The position numbers and the translations under genes are program-made. Below, one piece after another: positions 47,441-61,739 of a stretch of 64,000 nt of DNA; positions within the stretch are counted from its first letter, which is position 1; every line of letters starts with the position of its first letter. Below the pieces are notes generated by a model. The model saw only the letters and a program-made list of their open reading frames with translations, ran no database searches and had not been told where the DNA came from. This DNA is from Nilaparvata lugens (Eukaryota; Arthropoda; Insecta; Hemiptera; Delphacidae). The stretch is taken from positions 67,199,383 to 67,263,382 of the forward strand of contig NC_052504.1 in assembly GCF_014356525.2 (NCBI RefSeq), in the 5' to 3' direction.

Positions 47441-49792
47441 TTTGTCCATCAGTTCGCCGTGCAGCTCGCCATACAATATTTGGCTATCCATCACAAGTGG
47501 AAAACACGCGAACATGAATACAGAAGTATGGGCCATTTTTTATTTGATTAAATTCATGTTTTGAACAATTCATTGTTACGAATGACAAATTGATAGGAGC
47601 TTATAAATATTTTCTAATTCAAATGAAATAACTTCTGGAAAAATAATGATTGGATAAATACCAATATTAAATTATTGTTGACCAAGAACTCGGTACATCA
47701 ACAATTCATTCAACTAATTCGGTACTGATAAAATTATAATCATTTTTTTTATTGATAATCAATTTCATCAACTAATCATAAACTGACAGAAAAAAGTAAT
47801 TCAATTTCCATGAATTCAATTAATATAATTATATAAATCTAAAGTGTAGGTCATATTTTATCTAAATTCACGAAGAGTTCGATTCTTGTTGGTAAGAAAT
47901 CATTGTTATTTCACAAAAAGATAGGATAAAATGAATAGTTGCCCTTCCAGGGGGAGCTTTGACAACCCACAAGACTCATTTTTCATTTACATAAATATCG
48001 AAAAAGAGCATAGGACCTTATTTTTTTATTCAGCTTGCCAAAATACCCCTCATTTCAATATTAAAATTTTCGACTGACTGTACAGTGAGTCAATCATTCC
48101 ATCAAGGCTTGAATAATTTTGAAATTTTAATTAAATAAAAATGGCAGAAAATAATTATCATGTAAATATCAACACCTTTAATTAAAGACATATTAACTGC
48201 ATGCGTTTTCATATTGCCGATACAGCATTGATAAAACTGCATACGTTTATTTAGCAGTCTCAAAAAACTGTTCTAGCTGAAAAATTGATAATCCAAGCCA
48301 CGTGTAGGCCTATACATTGCATCAGGAAAACGAAGTTCCAAACTATGATTTTCCTAAACATATGTTTTTGAGATAATTTCTTTGATACAGCTGTTTCACA
48401 TTCACCATTATATTATGAGTTTATGAAAATAAAAATATTTATTGACTACCAAAACAATACTATTATTATATTAATCATGATAATTAATTATCAAAACAAT
48501 ACTTTTATTATATTAGTAATAATAATATTATTAAACATATTTATCCATTATCAGAACAATATTATTGAGGTTAAGTGGAATCAGGTAGAAAGCAATAGTA
48601 GAACAGATGTTCTTTTTTGAATTTCTATCATATTATTTTGTTATTTTCAATGATTACAACATATGTTAGAATATCACATGTCAATAAATAAACTATCCCA
48701 TTTCCATATGGTGTTCACCTTACCATGTTCATAACCTTACTTAATAGGATCCTTTTTCATCCTTTGAAATCCTTAGAGGCAAAATATCTAAAAAAATCCG
48801 TTCTTAGTGCGCGTCTAGCATGTTTGAAGAATATTTGTGCAATGTTTCAAGTCTGTAGGACAATTAGTTTGAGCTGTAGTGTGATTTTACATAAAAATTT
48901 TCGAAAAATGCCCTCTCCTGGACCTCCCTGTGCTCCTGATCGAAATTTTTCTGCATAGATCTAATTTTTTTTCGTAGCTGAACAAAAAAGTTCCTCATGA
49001 CTTTGCTGTGCAATGAGCGGTTAAAAAGTACAAAATTTTGGGGGGCCCCAGCTCCCTCAGGGGGGCAAATTTCTGAAAATCCTTTCTTAGTGGATGTTTT
49101 CAGGCTACCATAAACAATTGTGCAAAATTTCAAGTTTTTAGGCTCAGTAGTTTGGGCTGTGGTGTGATTTCAGTCTGTCGGGGCTTAGCCTTTTATAAGT
49201 ATAGAGATAAGCTATTGAAGTACAAACCATAATAGTGTGTACATACTGTGCATACTTTGAAAAATACCGTTCTCTTGGAAAGGAAGTATTTATTTTTGCA
49301 AAGAATTTGATGTTATAAATCTTCATACTTGTTGAAGACACATAATACACAATAATACCGTACATTATTCACGTTGAAACCCTATCCAGGTAACTTGCAT
49401 AATTAAATGAGTTAATTTAGCTTTATGAACGATATGTGGGTACCTGATACACCTACTTGCTCATTCATGAGCTCTGATCAACAATATTTAGAATATATTT
49501 GGAAATTTCATTTCCTCGTTTTTATTCTCTCAGAAGCAGAGACTAATACTATCAAAGAGGATTGTAAGACTTCTTCCAATCCGCATTGCTACTATGCAAT
49601 GAATTTTCATCTTTAATTTCAGTTTTTAGTAATCAAATGAATGGATTTTGAAGTAGCATCAATGAAGAATGATTAAAACCCTTCAATAATATTAAAGAGA
49701 TATAAGATTCAATGATGTATATTGATAATTCAAATATTCTTTACGGTATCTAATTTGTTTATTGGAAATGGATTATCATAGGCTTAAAAAAC
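47441..49792. other. AT-rich intergenic DNA with minor repeats
   Basis: 48441-48570 contains three degenerate ~55-base units of an AT-rich sequence (each with CAAAACAATAC or CAGAACAATATT). 48778-49205 looks like a dispersed repeat: two blocks of CTTAGTG...GTGCAA..TTTCAAGT..TAG..GTTT followed by CTGTGGTGTGATTT. No gene is supported. Confidence 0.4.
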
Positions 49793-49794
49793 TA

Positions 49795-50205
49795 CAGTAG
49801 AGCAACAAACAAATTGATGCATGCAGTGTTCGGATAACTGATAATCCGGATAATTGATTTCAACTCGATTTTACCCTAGCTCTTAAGTGTAGACGTAGCC
49901 TAATTATTTGAAACTTCGAATTCTGGCCTACAGCACTTGATAGTATGTGGCTTATGCAATATAACTTGGATACACTCTAAAAGACATATTTAATCCACAT
50001 TCTAGTTAAAATAGACACCATGTTGTTTAGTTCAATGGGGTCAATAACTCAAATCTTTTATTTATGAAAATATTGTCATTGATTGCGGAGGACCAATTAG
50101 CCGCTTGAAGTACCGAATAGATTAGGTTTTTACGGGATCACACAGCGGGCGTCCAGATTACCGGTCATCCAGATAAACGATGTCCGGATAATAGGCACTC
50201 CACTG
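49795..50205. mobile_element. Pogo/Tigger-like non-autonomous element
   Basis: The right end, inverted, begins CAGTGGAGTGCCTATTATCC. The left begins CAGTAGAG and, after a ~24-base insertion, TGTTCGGATAACTGATAATC. Both are TA-flanked (49793-49794 and 50206-50207). The CAGT start plus ATCCGG text is typical of pogo-group terminal repeats. 411 bp, non-coding. Confidence 0.55.
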
Positions 50206-50207
50206 TA

Positions 50208-53200
50208 TAACATTAGAAAAATATTCCAAACTAAATCTGAAAATATTCAAGTACAACATGCAATATTCATTGTCAATACCGTATCAACATCACAATAGTA
50301 ATTATCGTAACTGCACATTTCTACACCACAATAGTAGGCTACTTATCGTAACTGCACATTATTCTACTTGAAAGTAACAGTGATTTTAATTACATTTGAA
50401 TCAGCGACGAGACAAATGAGGTCATTTTCATTCATAAACTGTGAACGGTGTGGGTAGGAATGAGTTATATTGTTTCAATTAATTGAGTTGCCATTTCCTA
50501 CAAGTGACTTGAAATAGCATAATCTCAGCAATCATCTATTAACAACTTCAATATTTGACGTTTTTGAATAATATTGATGATTTGAAGGTTGCATCCATGA
50601 AATTATTTTAAAGTTGTCATTTTAGCCTTGAATCAACTTCCGGGGACGTTGCTCTAGTTGAATATTCGAATTTCCAAATTTCAAATACGGTAGCTTGATT
50701 TTGGTGTCCAATATGAAACAATAGAAGTCAGTCCAATTATTTAAATTGATTATAAATTAATTAATTGAATAAATTATTTATAATTAGGAGTCAGCCTAAT
50801 TGCATCAAAGGATTATGATTATAAATTTCTTACGACATGCTGCAGAAATATTGGGGAAGTTTAGATTCTTGCTAATTAGAACACTTTTTCTCCATTCCAG
50901 TTATTCAAGTAGGCTAGTGATGAACCAATTGGATTCGAGAAAAATTGAACCACTGCTGATAGTCCCAACCGAACAAACTCATATTTATCAATATTATAGA
51001 GGAGGAAACAATTTCATGTCTTAAAGACAATTTCCTTGTTTGCCATTGAAACTCAGCCAAATGACATTCCTCGGAGTCAGGTTCCGAAAATCAATTTACT
51101 CAGGTATACGTCAATGAGAGAGATAAACGTTTGAGGGAGGGAGAAAGAAATGTCGCATCAATGAAAACATCCTGGAAAATATCGTAAGATTCTACACATA
51201 CTAGATGCTGAGTTATATTCTCCATAATCACGATTCAAAATCTTGGTGAGGTTCTACCTTGAAAAAACTGGATTGACTCACCTATAAAAGGAGAAGAGTG
51301 AGAAGGTGCAAGGGATTACAAACATGTAAGAAGGAGCTGCGTTGTTTTGAAACGTTCTGCAGATTTCCTTGAAGGTTTTTTGCTCGTTTTTATTGTTCAA
51401 AGGCTGTCCCTGATGTTCTATTGAGAAGCGATCATCTTGAAACCCGATTGTGAATTTTCTCTACCTACTTTGCATAATACATAGTATATTATTTGTGATT
51501 TCTGCTGGACACCGCCCCTAAATGAAGAAAATCTGTCGATAAAAACAGGCTCTGGCGCAGTTTGTTGCTCTGTTTTGCTGGTGGTATCATCTGACGCAAC
51601 TGGTACCCAGTGCCTGGCACAAGTTGCGCCGCGGTTCTGCTTGCTGTTTGCTCATAGCTGGCGGCTCTCTGTGACACTATTCGACGGCAGCAGCAGCCGG
51701 CAACGGCAGATCCGGTTGTAGTGGATGCTGCTGCTGCTGTAAGCAACAATAATAAAGGCGGAGCAGAGCAGAGGCCCAGGAGAAACTCTACTACCCAACT
51801 CCACGCTCCGCAGTGCGCCCTCCAAGCGAAACAAAGAAGACATCATGGAAGAGAGACATGAAGTAAAAATAATACAAGCCTGCAACCTTGGACATCTCCC
51901 TCCCTCCATTCGTCGGTGGGAAATTTATTGACAAACAAAACCAGAGTTGCTTACATATTCAATGAGTTTTATTGATGGTCAAGTTAAGTTGGATGTTATT
52001 TCAATTGAATCAGACGAACTCTCCATGACTGTGTCAAGGTTGTTTGTCACAAATTTATTGAATTTCAAAAAAATCAATAAAAAATCAAGTTCAGGAATTA
52101 ATTTAAAAAAATGTATTCATAAAATGGTTAAATGGACACTGATGATTGCTATAAAAGTGATTGAAACGACATTGAGAATGAATAAGTAGGTATTGCCTCG
52201 AAGATAAGGTGCTTCAAGTTGATGAATAGTTGCTTGCCAATGTCAAGAATTACAACCTCTTATGCGTATAGAGGCTATGAAGCTATTATTATACTCCATT
52301 GAAAGTACTTTCATCAACAACTATAAACATAGAATTACTTAAAGATTATGAATTATTTTTAGTCATTCATCTGCTATATAGTTGATACAATTTACTGTCA
52401 CTTCTTGAAAATATATTAGTATATCTGGCCACTTCATGCAAAATTCAGCACAATATTCCATATCCAAGTTTCATCAGATTCGCATAATGAATCCCTCAAT
52501 AAAATTGGACGGAGTAGTTTCAGTTCTATTGAAATCATGCCCCAACCTTCATATGAGTATTGCCACCCTGTTTGATGAAGGTACCAGATAAAGGTGCTCT
52601 CAAGATTCAAGAACGAAGAGCATAAACCTATTTTTTGGAACACAGGCTGTGGCCAAGAAGCATATGAAACAAATGATACGGAAGTAGCATTATATTGTTC
52701 TATTATGTGTGCACTTATCTAGTGAGATGCTTGAATGCTCAAATGCACTTCGATTTGAAGTATCCTTTCAAACTTCTTTCATGTTGCACTCTCATTTTAT
52801 TTAGCAGTGAGCATTGAATTTGATGATGTTCCAAATAGAATACGAGTTCAAACCTCTACAAGGTACGATTATAAGGTGTGAAACTTTCCTCATATATCAT
52901 AAGATCATAACCTACTATAACTTGCAAATATTTTACAGTGTACTCAGGTTAATGATGATAATACTACTAGTAATCATGATACTGTCATCACCATTATAAT
53001 AGTTATCTTGCTAACGATAATGAAATCCGTGACAGAGTTTTATGATAAGATAATTTATTTTTCTAACAACTTCATTCAACATTTCAACATCTTCTGATAA
53101 TATTATTACATTATTCCAGCCATAATGTGTCATTCATCTTATTGGAGTTTCCCCAAAGAAACGTATAAACGGATCATCTCCTCTTCATTTTGAAATTCAA

Positions 53201-53247
53201 CTGTTATGGTCACACTTCACGATCCAACTGTTAAGATTCACTTTCAA
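50208..53247. other. Intergenic DNA with one GC-rich island (about 51540-51900)
   Basis: The 360-base island has clearly more C+G and CpG than anything near it (GCGCCGCGG, GACGGCAGCAGCAGCCGGC, CTGCTGCTGCTG). It may be a promoter, a 5' UTR exon or a small exon of an unrecognised gene. Minus-strand ORFs (51489-51749, 51652-51909) cross it but have no domain. The rest is AT-rich and empty. Confidence 0.35.
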
Positions 53248-53388
53248 TTTTTTTACTTTCCTTGCCCTATTACCATAGGTAAGAAAAGTATTGCTTTCCG
53301 AAAAAATTAAGGTACCCCAATTTCAAAATTTCTATACGTTTCAAGGTACCCTGAGTCGAAAAAATTGGTTTTTGGGTATTGGTCTTTA

Positions 53389-53432
<44 letters not shown>

Positions 53433-54040
53433 GATATCTCATCTCTCAACGGAATGACTTGAAATTTGGACACGAACAATTTCAATCAAATGCAATTCGA
53501 GATGGCGGCTAAAATGGCGGAAATGTTGTCAAAAACAGGGTTTTTTGCGATTTCTTCGAAAACGGCTTCAACGATTTTGTTCAAATTCATACCTAAAATA
53601 GTCATTGATAAGCTATATCAACTGCCACAAGTCCCATATCTGTAAAAATTTCAGGAGCTCTGCCACATCTATGCAAAGTTTGATTTCAGATTCCCAATTA
53701 TCAGGCTTCAGATACAATTTAAACGAAAAATTTCAAGTGGAAATGATTGAGCATGAGAATCTCTACAATTAATGTCCAGTAACATTTTCACCTAAAATTG
53801 AAAGTAAGCTCGAAATTCGAGGAAATGTGATTATTCAATTGCAAACTGTTGGCAACTGTTGATTCTATTATATCATTCACTATGAAGGAATAGTAGACCT
53901 CGTGTGTCTCCAGCGTTATTGTCCTGTCACCAGCTGGCTCAGATCTTTAAATAGTAGACTTGAGATGCGCGTGAGCACTATCGTCAGGTGATTTTCATAA
54001 CGGCAAGGAGAGTTGTGTGAGTGCGCCACACCAGATTTTT
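53248..54040 (+). repeat. GT-microsatellite dispersed repeat, copy B (longest copy)
   Basis: 793 bases from TTTTTACTTTCCTTGCCC to AGTGCGCCACACCAGATTTTT. Homologous to 4498-4953 and 10822-11065. (GT)n lies at 53395-53431. No transposase or ORF of note, no obvious terminal inverted repeats and no target duplication found. Confidence 0.75.
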
Positions 54041-54070
54041 CATGATCGATTGATTTTCCACTGTTAGGCT

Positions 54071-54202
54071 AGCTACACACACATCGATTTTTCTTCGTAC
54101 GGTATTCTGCCGTTGATAACAGATGATAATTGTCAAGTTCCGTTTAATCTGATAGAATTCATGAGGACGGCAAAATATCGTACGAGCAAAACGAGTGTTT
54201 GA
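54071..54202. mobile_element. Short MITE-like hairpin
   Basis: TCGTACGGTATTCTGCCG in the left half pairs with CGGCAAAATATCGTACGA in the right, and CGATTTTTCT with GCAAAACG further out. Terminal inverted repeats of about 30 imperfect bases, about 130 bp in all. Confidence 0.6.
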
Positions 54203-57200
54203 CATTCTGTGTTAAAATTCATGGACATTTTTTCTGTTATTTTTTGGTATTCTAATTGAAACTTCGTATTGTTTCTCCAACGAAGGAGTCTCTTCCACTC
54301 CGTATGATCCGTATGATATGCTCGCATCGACTCAGTGTTTTTCCAATGAGCCGTATTTTGCGAATGGAAAGCAGTAGAGCTGAAATCTGACAACAGAACA
54401 GGCATACTGCGAAATGCCTCCCTGATTCGTATGCAAATTATGATCTGTTGTCAGTTGAACTCTTGTTCTACTTTTTGCTGGACCCTGTTTGAGTATGAAC
54501 AGAGAACTAACTTATACCTCAGAGAAGCAACAAGAGATTCTTGGAGAGAACCGGTCTCAGCCAAACTTCGTTTGATACTACAAAAGCTATCCTTGAAGAG
54601 AACGCCATCAACAACAATGACAAAAATTAACTTTTTAACAATCATTTTACAAAACAATAATACAGACAAGGCAATAAAATACTTTTGATTGGGAGCGTAA
54701 CAATTACAAGCCAGAGCTACGATCCAGAAAATATAATACTATGATATTCGGATCATTTTTCAATCTTAGTTTATCTATTTATGTCTATCTTAGTATATTG
54801 TATCATCAATTATGGAAATCAAATTGATATTACTTTTAGAGTCGCTTTTACAACAAAGATTTATACAGGAATACGGTGAATGTACAGGATTTTTAATGTC
54901 TATTACTGAATATTACATTTTTTTCACCTACCATATGAGCAAGTCGCGCCTCATTACAGAGTTAGTTGTTAAAATTATTGTCTTTTTTGTTGTTGTAGTC
55001 AATTCAACCTCACATACTCACAGAAATTCAGTACAAAATTTGCTGACATGAATCGTAGTTAAACAATGAAGGTTAAAATACGTGAAAGAGAAAGTAATTT
55101 ACGAAATATGCCATCAATGCTAGTCACGTTCCAGTCTGTTATTAACACTGGTATGCCAGACGCTACATTGACGATCTGTCGCTTCTTCTAATTTGTCAAA
55201 TTCGTTGATTATGGAAAACTTGAATGTCTTTTCGAATCATAATACGACTAATAACAAGCACTTCAGGACTTAATTCTTCTGAATTTGATTTTTATAACAA
55301 TTATGATACTGAGTAGTATCTTGATAATTCTATTCTCAATTGATTCAAACTTGGACAATATTCATATCAATTATACATTAGGACGGAAGTTACTCGATTA
55401 TTCCTATCGATTTTCGAAAATGATGAAAGTGATGAAGAGAAACAATACATTGTAATCCTATAATATTCAGCCTAAGAGTCGCAATAAATTTGTTTTCAAT
55501 TATTAAGTTGAAGACATCCATACAGCAGAGGCCATAACTTAATATAGCTTTGATTTCCTATGAAAAACATGTATGCTGACATATTTGAAATACCCACTTG
55601 GAATGAGTCTGGTATTGAGTTAGTTCTTGTGTAATATTTTCTTCTCCTCTGTTTGAGGCCTCCAATTTTCTAACACACTATCAGAAACTACCAAATCACA
55701 CTAGCTACCACTTTTATGTGTTTCTTAGAATGAAGATGATCCATTGGTTACCAAGGCTATTTTACAATAAAAAATAAAGCTTTCGTCGAAAATGGGAGAA
55801 GGGACAAATAACGTTGAAGTTGAAGGATTCAATTGAAATGATACCGTGTTCAGTCATATTTGAAAAATCAAATCCCATGTTGACATACTGTTTCGTTCAT
55901 AAAAATATTAGTTCATTTGATCAATTTTATAATCCGACTTATTTCAACGTCTCTATGAGATTTCATTCGGAATTTTCTGTAAGCAACATCCCTATTTTAA
56001 AACTCTCGCTGTTCATGAACAGCAGCTAATCATGAAGTTCGTAGTTCTATTGTTGGAAGGCCTTAATGTCAAGTTCAAGATCTCAAAGGCGAACCGAAGA
56101 ATTCGATAACGCACGTATGGGACTTATTGATGAGGATGTTCTGCAATCAAGGACTACATCAGCGAGTACTAGAGGCTGCACTCCGGTCAATATGCTCAAG
56201 GAGAACTCGAATTGTTCTTGGTGACTGGCTTTAATGTTATCATCATGGGCCATCAAAGCATCTTGCTGATTACCTATCTTGCTAATGCGATTACGTTCCA
56301 AATCTTGTCTCTTGTCATTTTCTTCCCATCTATTTATAATTTACCTAGCGGTTGTCATTATATACTTTTCTCCCTAGTCATCTTCTCTAGACGGAGAAAT
56401 TGAACTTGAATCTGGAGGAAATGTACTAGTTTCGATAAAAGATTCTATTGAAGATGCTATTCAACCCATGGCACTGATCTATCTATATCAAATAATGGAT
56501 TGAGATCCACTAGGAAATTGTAGACGTTCCTTTTATTTATTATCCGGCTCAAACAGCGGGATGAGCTACCTCCAAGAAGTTTATTGTACTTCGGCACTTC
56601 CTACCATCAGCTGTTACCGATTTACAAGTCTTTAAAATTTTAATGAAACGGGATCCTAGTTTTATACAATCTTCTCTATCAATAGTAAATCATTCGTTAG
56701 AATCTTTCTTAAAGCTTGTAAAGTTTCAAAACGAACTTATTATGAGTATTACAATATTGACACTTTAGATAATAAGTAGTGTTGGTCAAGTGATACAGTG
56801 TTTCAAAAATGAAGTTCAATGACAGAGAATAAAACAGAGTACAAAACACGATATTCCGTATGTGAGTTCTGGAAAAAATTATTTCATACCAATTTTATTG
56901 TTCATTGTCATACATTTGTTCCCAACATTCAAAAACTTGTATTCTTCATTCAAATTTAAACATCAAATTAATACTCCAATTTTTTCCACCTGCTGATTAG
57001 ATGACACGAGTTATTCAAAGTAGGCTATATTATTATATGGAGTTCATTCGTCTAGCTATTATGATACAAAATTACGATTTTTTACACGTTTTTCCTTTCA
57101 CAGTTACTTAACCATTTCTAAACTTAACAAGTTCGCGTTTTTTTCCAAGAGTTTGACAAATTTATATTTCCAAAAATATATTATATTCTATTCTATCAAA

Positions 57201-57956
57201 AATATAATACAGAAGAGACCTAAACATCTCCAAAAGAGTTAAAATGTGCAAATTCATAAGTAAATTACAGTTACGAACTCTCACTAATCAACTAAACCTG
57301 AACTTTAGGATACCGGTAATACAAATAATCTGTGAATCAATATTGAAAAGGGACGTGGAGTTAAGAATCAAATCTGAAAAAAACAGATTCAAGGTTTTAT
57401 ACTAACGTCATCATGAAGTTTTGATGTTCTTTAATAATGATTGTTTCAAGTTTGATCTGGAAGGTTATTAATGTTATTTGAATAATCGATGGCCAGTCGT
57501 TATGGATCTTCCAAGATAATGTTCGCTCTATGCAAAAGGTATCTGTGAGGGCATTGGCTTAGATGTTATCCATGTCTTAGAAGTCTAAAATTTATTAGTG
57601 ACTCTTGCTGCTTTCTTGAAGTGGAATAGGAGTTTTTTAGTGAGAATGCGCTCGGGTGATTAAGATGAAAGGGATGAATGAAGAGAATCTGATAACGAAT
57701 TCTTTCTTGTGAAAGTAACCATAGTGATAGCAATCAATTGAATCAATAATTTGAAAACAGCTATCAGCATTTCCTAGAGAAATTTCCAACAATGTTTTCT
57801 TGAATTAAATCCAGCAATTATCTTCCATTTTAATGGATTTAACCTATATCGATTTGACGAATTATATAAAAAAGAGTTCAGTTTTCAAATTCCATGTATC
57901 AGTTTGATTCATGTATTTTGGGAGGTTTCAATGCTAATATGAACTCAAAATGTTAT
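54203..57956. other. Intergenic DNA, no supported gene
   Basis: ORFs of 60-90 codons occur (54431-54688, 54812-55051, 55814-56029, 56083-56301). 55800-56700 is a little less AT-rich and has the look of an old decayed coding segment, but I find no motif to name it. Confidence 0.35.
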
Positions 57957-57957
57957 A

Positions 57958-58425
57958 CAGTGGAACTTTGATATGATACAACCCGTTATAAGTTATTACA
58001 TTGTTCTCTCGAGTCCCTTGAAATGCCCATATAACTCAAAGACCCCTGCATAGTACATTATGTTGGCCTAGAGCTCCGCAGTAGTGCATTTTTGCCGAAC
58101 AGAAATATAAACCTATGAGTTTTTCTGGCTATACTGTTGGCTCTTAATAGTACATTTTACGTGTGCAGATCCCCTCAATAGTACACAAAACCCGAAGGGG
58201 TACTATAATATGAAGTTATATGTGATGTGAAGTGATATGTAATATGAAGATATTATAGTTCCCACAAATCTAACCCCATCATTGAACATTTTGATAGATA
58301 TAGATCCCCATATAGTTTATATTTTCCAAATTCAACCTCGATTAATACACCCCGATTCAGTAGAGACCTCGTAACAGTTCATTTTTGAGCGGTCCTTTGA
58401 GATGTACTATATCCAGGTTCAAGTG
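57958..58425. mobile_element. Possible pogo-like non-autonomous element
   Basis: The left end CAGTGGAACTTTGATATGAT and the right end, inverted, CACTTGAACCTGGATATAGT are similar and TA-flanked (57956-57957 and 58426-58427). 468 bp. The interior has several 'AGTACATT' blocks and no ORF. Confidence 0.45.
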
Positions 58426-58427
58426 TA

Positions 58428-61184
58428 GCGCCTAATGAGCAAGATTATTGTCCCAATCTGAAACTGTTAGAGCAAAATTCAGAAATGATTGTTCGCCAAA
58501 TTCGATTGAATTGCATTTATCTGAAGTAACCCCCTGAATTTACTAATCAACATGATTTATAATAATCAACAATTATTCATTTATTTATCTATACATGGAG
58601 ACAACAGGTAGAAAACCATTTTGCCTACTCAATATAATACAATAATTTTCAACAAAATACAATTTTCAATAAGAAGAAGACGAAAAATGTTTGCTTCATG
58701 GATATAATATAGTAATAGCTATTTAAATATGAAAGACGTCTATTACAAAACTCATACTCTAATAATTATAAATGTTTGTTCCATGAATACAATAAATATG
58801 GTGTTGGCTATTTTATATGGAAGACATCTATGACAAAACTCAAGCTCTAATTTATTCGCATGAGCCATGTTGGGTAACCAATTCGTCACATTAACCGAAG
58901 AAGATTTATTAGAATAGTTTGAGAGTCTAACTGTATAGAGGTTAATCTTTATTCATGAGCTACCGTTCAATTTATTCAAAAAAATATTTTTAGCTTCCAT
59001 GAGCTTTTCTCCCAATTTTCATAGGAACACTTATCTCCTCCTCTCTCCCCCCCCCCCACCCAAAAAAAACCCCAGTTCTTAATACTGACTTTCAATTAGA
59101 CAAGGCAGGTCACGAGTGAAAATGAATTCAGTTCGCTCAAAAACAGAGCATAATATTAGAACAGAATGTTCAACAGTCATAACAGAGCCAGTACAGAAAA
59201 AACCGACTCAGTTCTCCAACTGTGCACTCTGTTCCTTGGACAGACCAACCACATCAATATTCTTGTTGATGATTTCAACTGTTATTTGCAAATAGGTTTA
59301 AGATTTTTTAAGATATGATAAATACAATGTCATTATCAATACAAATTCACATCTAATTTTATTTCATATGACCTATTGCTATACTGAGATTCAATTCAAA
59401 ATGCTAGCAAACCTTTATAAAACGTGAATACTGCAGATTCGACCAATGTTGACAGTTTGTAGTGAATCTTACTAATATACAGTAAATACTTTACTTCTTT
59501 TACTTACTCAACAAAATAGACATGATCAAAAATTTGAATAAAGGTGGAATGGCTTCTGTACTTACTCTTCAAAGATCAAACCCTAAATTATGATGAATAA
59601 TGAATGATTCGATAAAAATCTCTTGTAATAACTTCATCTTCAAATTAAAACCTTGATGACTTTATGATCATTCTAACAAGGTAACAATCTTAGCGATTTT
59701 GAGAATTTTTGACACGTTAAATTCAGCTCAGGAATAAGTTAGACAGCAATCAGGTCTAATAAGATCTGAATACACATTCATTATCATTTGTTCCGTAATT
59801 GAGGAAATTTGTATTAATAGAAATAGTATTGTTATCTTGAGAGAGTTTCTTGTGTTTAACATTATTATGATCATTTGACGAAACGAGACAAACATCTTCT
59901 CATTGTACATGCAATCGTTTCATTCAAAACAATAATGGAATATTCTAGCAGTATATACTTTTTATTCCTATGTCTAATGCCATGACACAAATGCACTATG
60001 TCCTTCACAGTCATCGGAAATTTACTTCTTTTCAAGATCCTGACATCTGATTTTAACACCGCAATTTTTTCCCAACTGAAGGAAAATTATAGGCTTCGGT
60101 CAATTATTCATGAGGCTCCGTGCATCCATTATGTTGCCATGTCATATTATAAATTTTACTTTGTATCACCAATTTGAACTGTGAAAAATAATGCATTTAG
60201 TTGTGTTCAATTAAGGTTGAAACTGGGAAACAAGTAGAGCTTGAAATTAATTATCTCAATTACAGTACGCAATGATGAGATCAGATTTCGTTCATAAATG
60301 TTAACACCAGTAATCTCTCACAAGACTCACTTTGTTCTGTCTCACACCAAGTTACAGAGCATAAAAAATGAAAAGCGTTAAGTACGTGACTAATTTTCAA
60401 ATGAGTCAAATAATGCCTTGATAAGACAATAGAGTATTTCCAAAGATGTAGTTTTATTATTCAATTCACGAAAATTTATCCAGGTGCCCTCACGTCAGGT
60501 GATGCTATGCTAATAAAACAAAACCATTGATCTGATGAGGTGAATTGACAAACTCATTCAGTTTGTATACTGTGCTATATTCAAATTGGCTATAACACCT
60601 TACTTGAAGGAGATATTATAATTATGACATTGAAAGGATATTTATAATATCTTTGAGAGTCTTCTGTTTTTGTTTTTTCATTGAGAATGATATAATATTA
60701 TGATTGAAAATTATAATTTGATAATCTGTAGATGATATATTTCATTTTCCGAAATGTGCTTCAAACTGGGCAATTCGTCGAATTCCGATACATCTTTCTT
60801 CAAAATGTAGATGAAGTTTTTGTAAATGATAATAATTATCACTTGTGATTCCAATTCCACGCAAATACACTTGCATTCTAGCTTTCTATAATTTTCACAC
60901 ATAAACGTCAATATAAACGCGATTTCCTGTAACAATAACTTTCCACTCAGCAAAAGACTACTGCCTAGTGCCTACAGGCAAAGACAGAATATCGATTTTC
61001 TTTGCTCTCTGCCAACAGCTACCAGCTCCAGCATGGATTCAAATTCAAACGCCGACTGAGAACCAGAGCAAAGTATGCTGCTGCTTTTATTCCAAACAGG
61101 CACGTAACCCGTGCTCCGCAACGATGTAAATTTTAAACTTAAAAACTGAAAACTTGACCGAGTGGAATCTTGGAGAGTTTGAAA
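58428..61184. other. AT-rich intergenic DNA with a diverged tandem repeat
   Basis: 58684-58855 holds two ~85-base diverged units (AAATGTTTG[C/T]TTCATG...GACAAAACTCA-like). A C-homopolymer with a following A-run is at 59047-59070. No gene or RNA is recognised. Confidence 0.4.
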
Positions 61185-61335
61185 TAGACCTAGAACCATC
61201 CTCGGTAAATTAAGAATCAGTATGCGAAATCTAATGTTAATCAGTTCATTAGTTCAGACGTGATGATGCGTCATTCGTGAATTTCCTATCCCGTACATTT
61301 ATAAACCAGTTCTTCCCTTTATTATAGTATAGATT
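61098..61335 (+). repeat. Dispersed repeat, second copy of the window-start family
   Basis: Begins ACGTAACCCGTGCTCCGC and contains ACCATCCTCGGTAAAT and CCCGTACATTTATAAACCAG, matching 404-560. A related start, AGCAGTTACCCGTGCTTCGC, occurs at 46462-46481. Confidence 0.65.
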
Positions 61336-61739
61336 GTAGAGTTTCTGGATTATTCACATAATTTTATAATTCACTGATAGATGTGAACTCATCAAATATT
61401 GTTAATTGAATCATCTTGAATAATGGATTGACCATCCCGGTCGTGTATTAATGAGAAGGATATTATTTTATATATTTTCGGAGAGTCGACAATTACTTGT
61501 TTGAACATCGCCGTATAGTTAGTTATTCATATAGTTACATCACAATATTATACTATCGCTATTCAAATTGCATTCAATCTTCATTCCGATGAATTAATTT
61601 TTCATACTTTATAAAACTCGTTGATTAATAAGCAATATTGTCATTCAATGTGAATGTGTATATAAGCTTAGTGTTTAAGCCAGTACATATTGTAACATAC
61701 ATAAAAATAAAGAACTCTAATCTAATCTAAACTCTCTTC

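Noticed and set aside
53270..53512. ORFs with Thr-His or Cys-Val runs
   Set aside because: Same GT-repeat artefact in the second copy of the element.
55814..56403. Possible decayed gene suggested by several ORFs on both strands
   Set aside because: No motif and no consistent frame; kept only as a remark in the intergenic entry.
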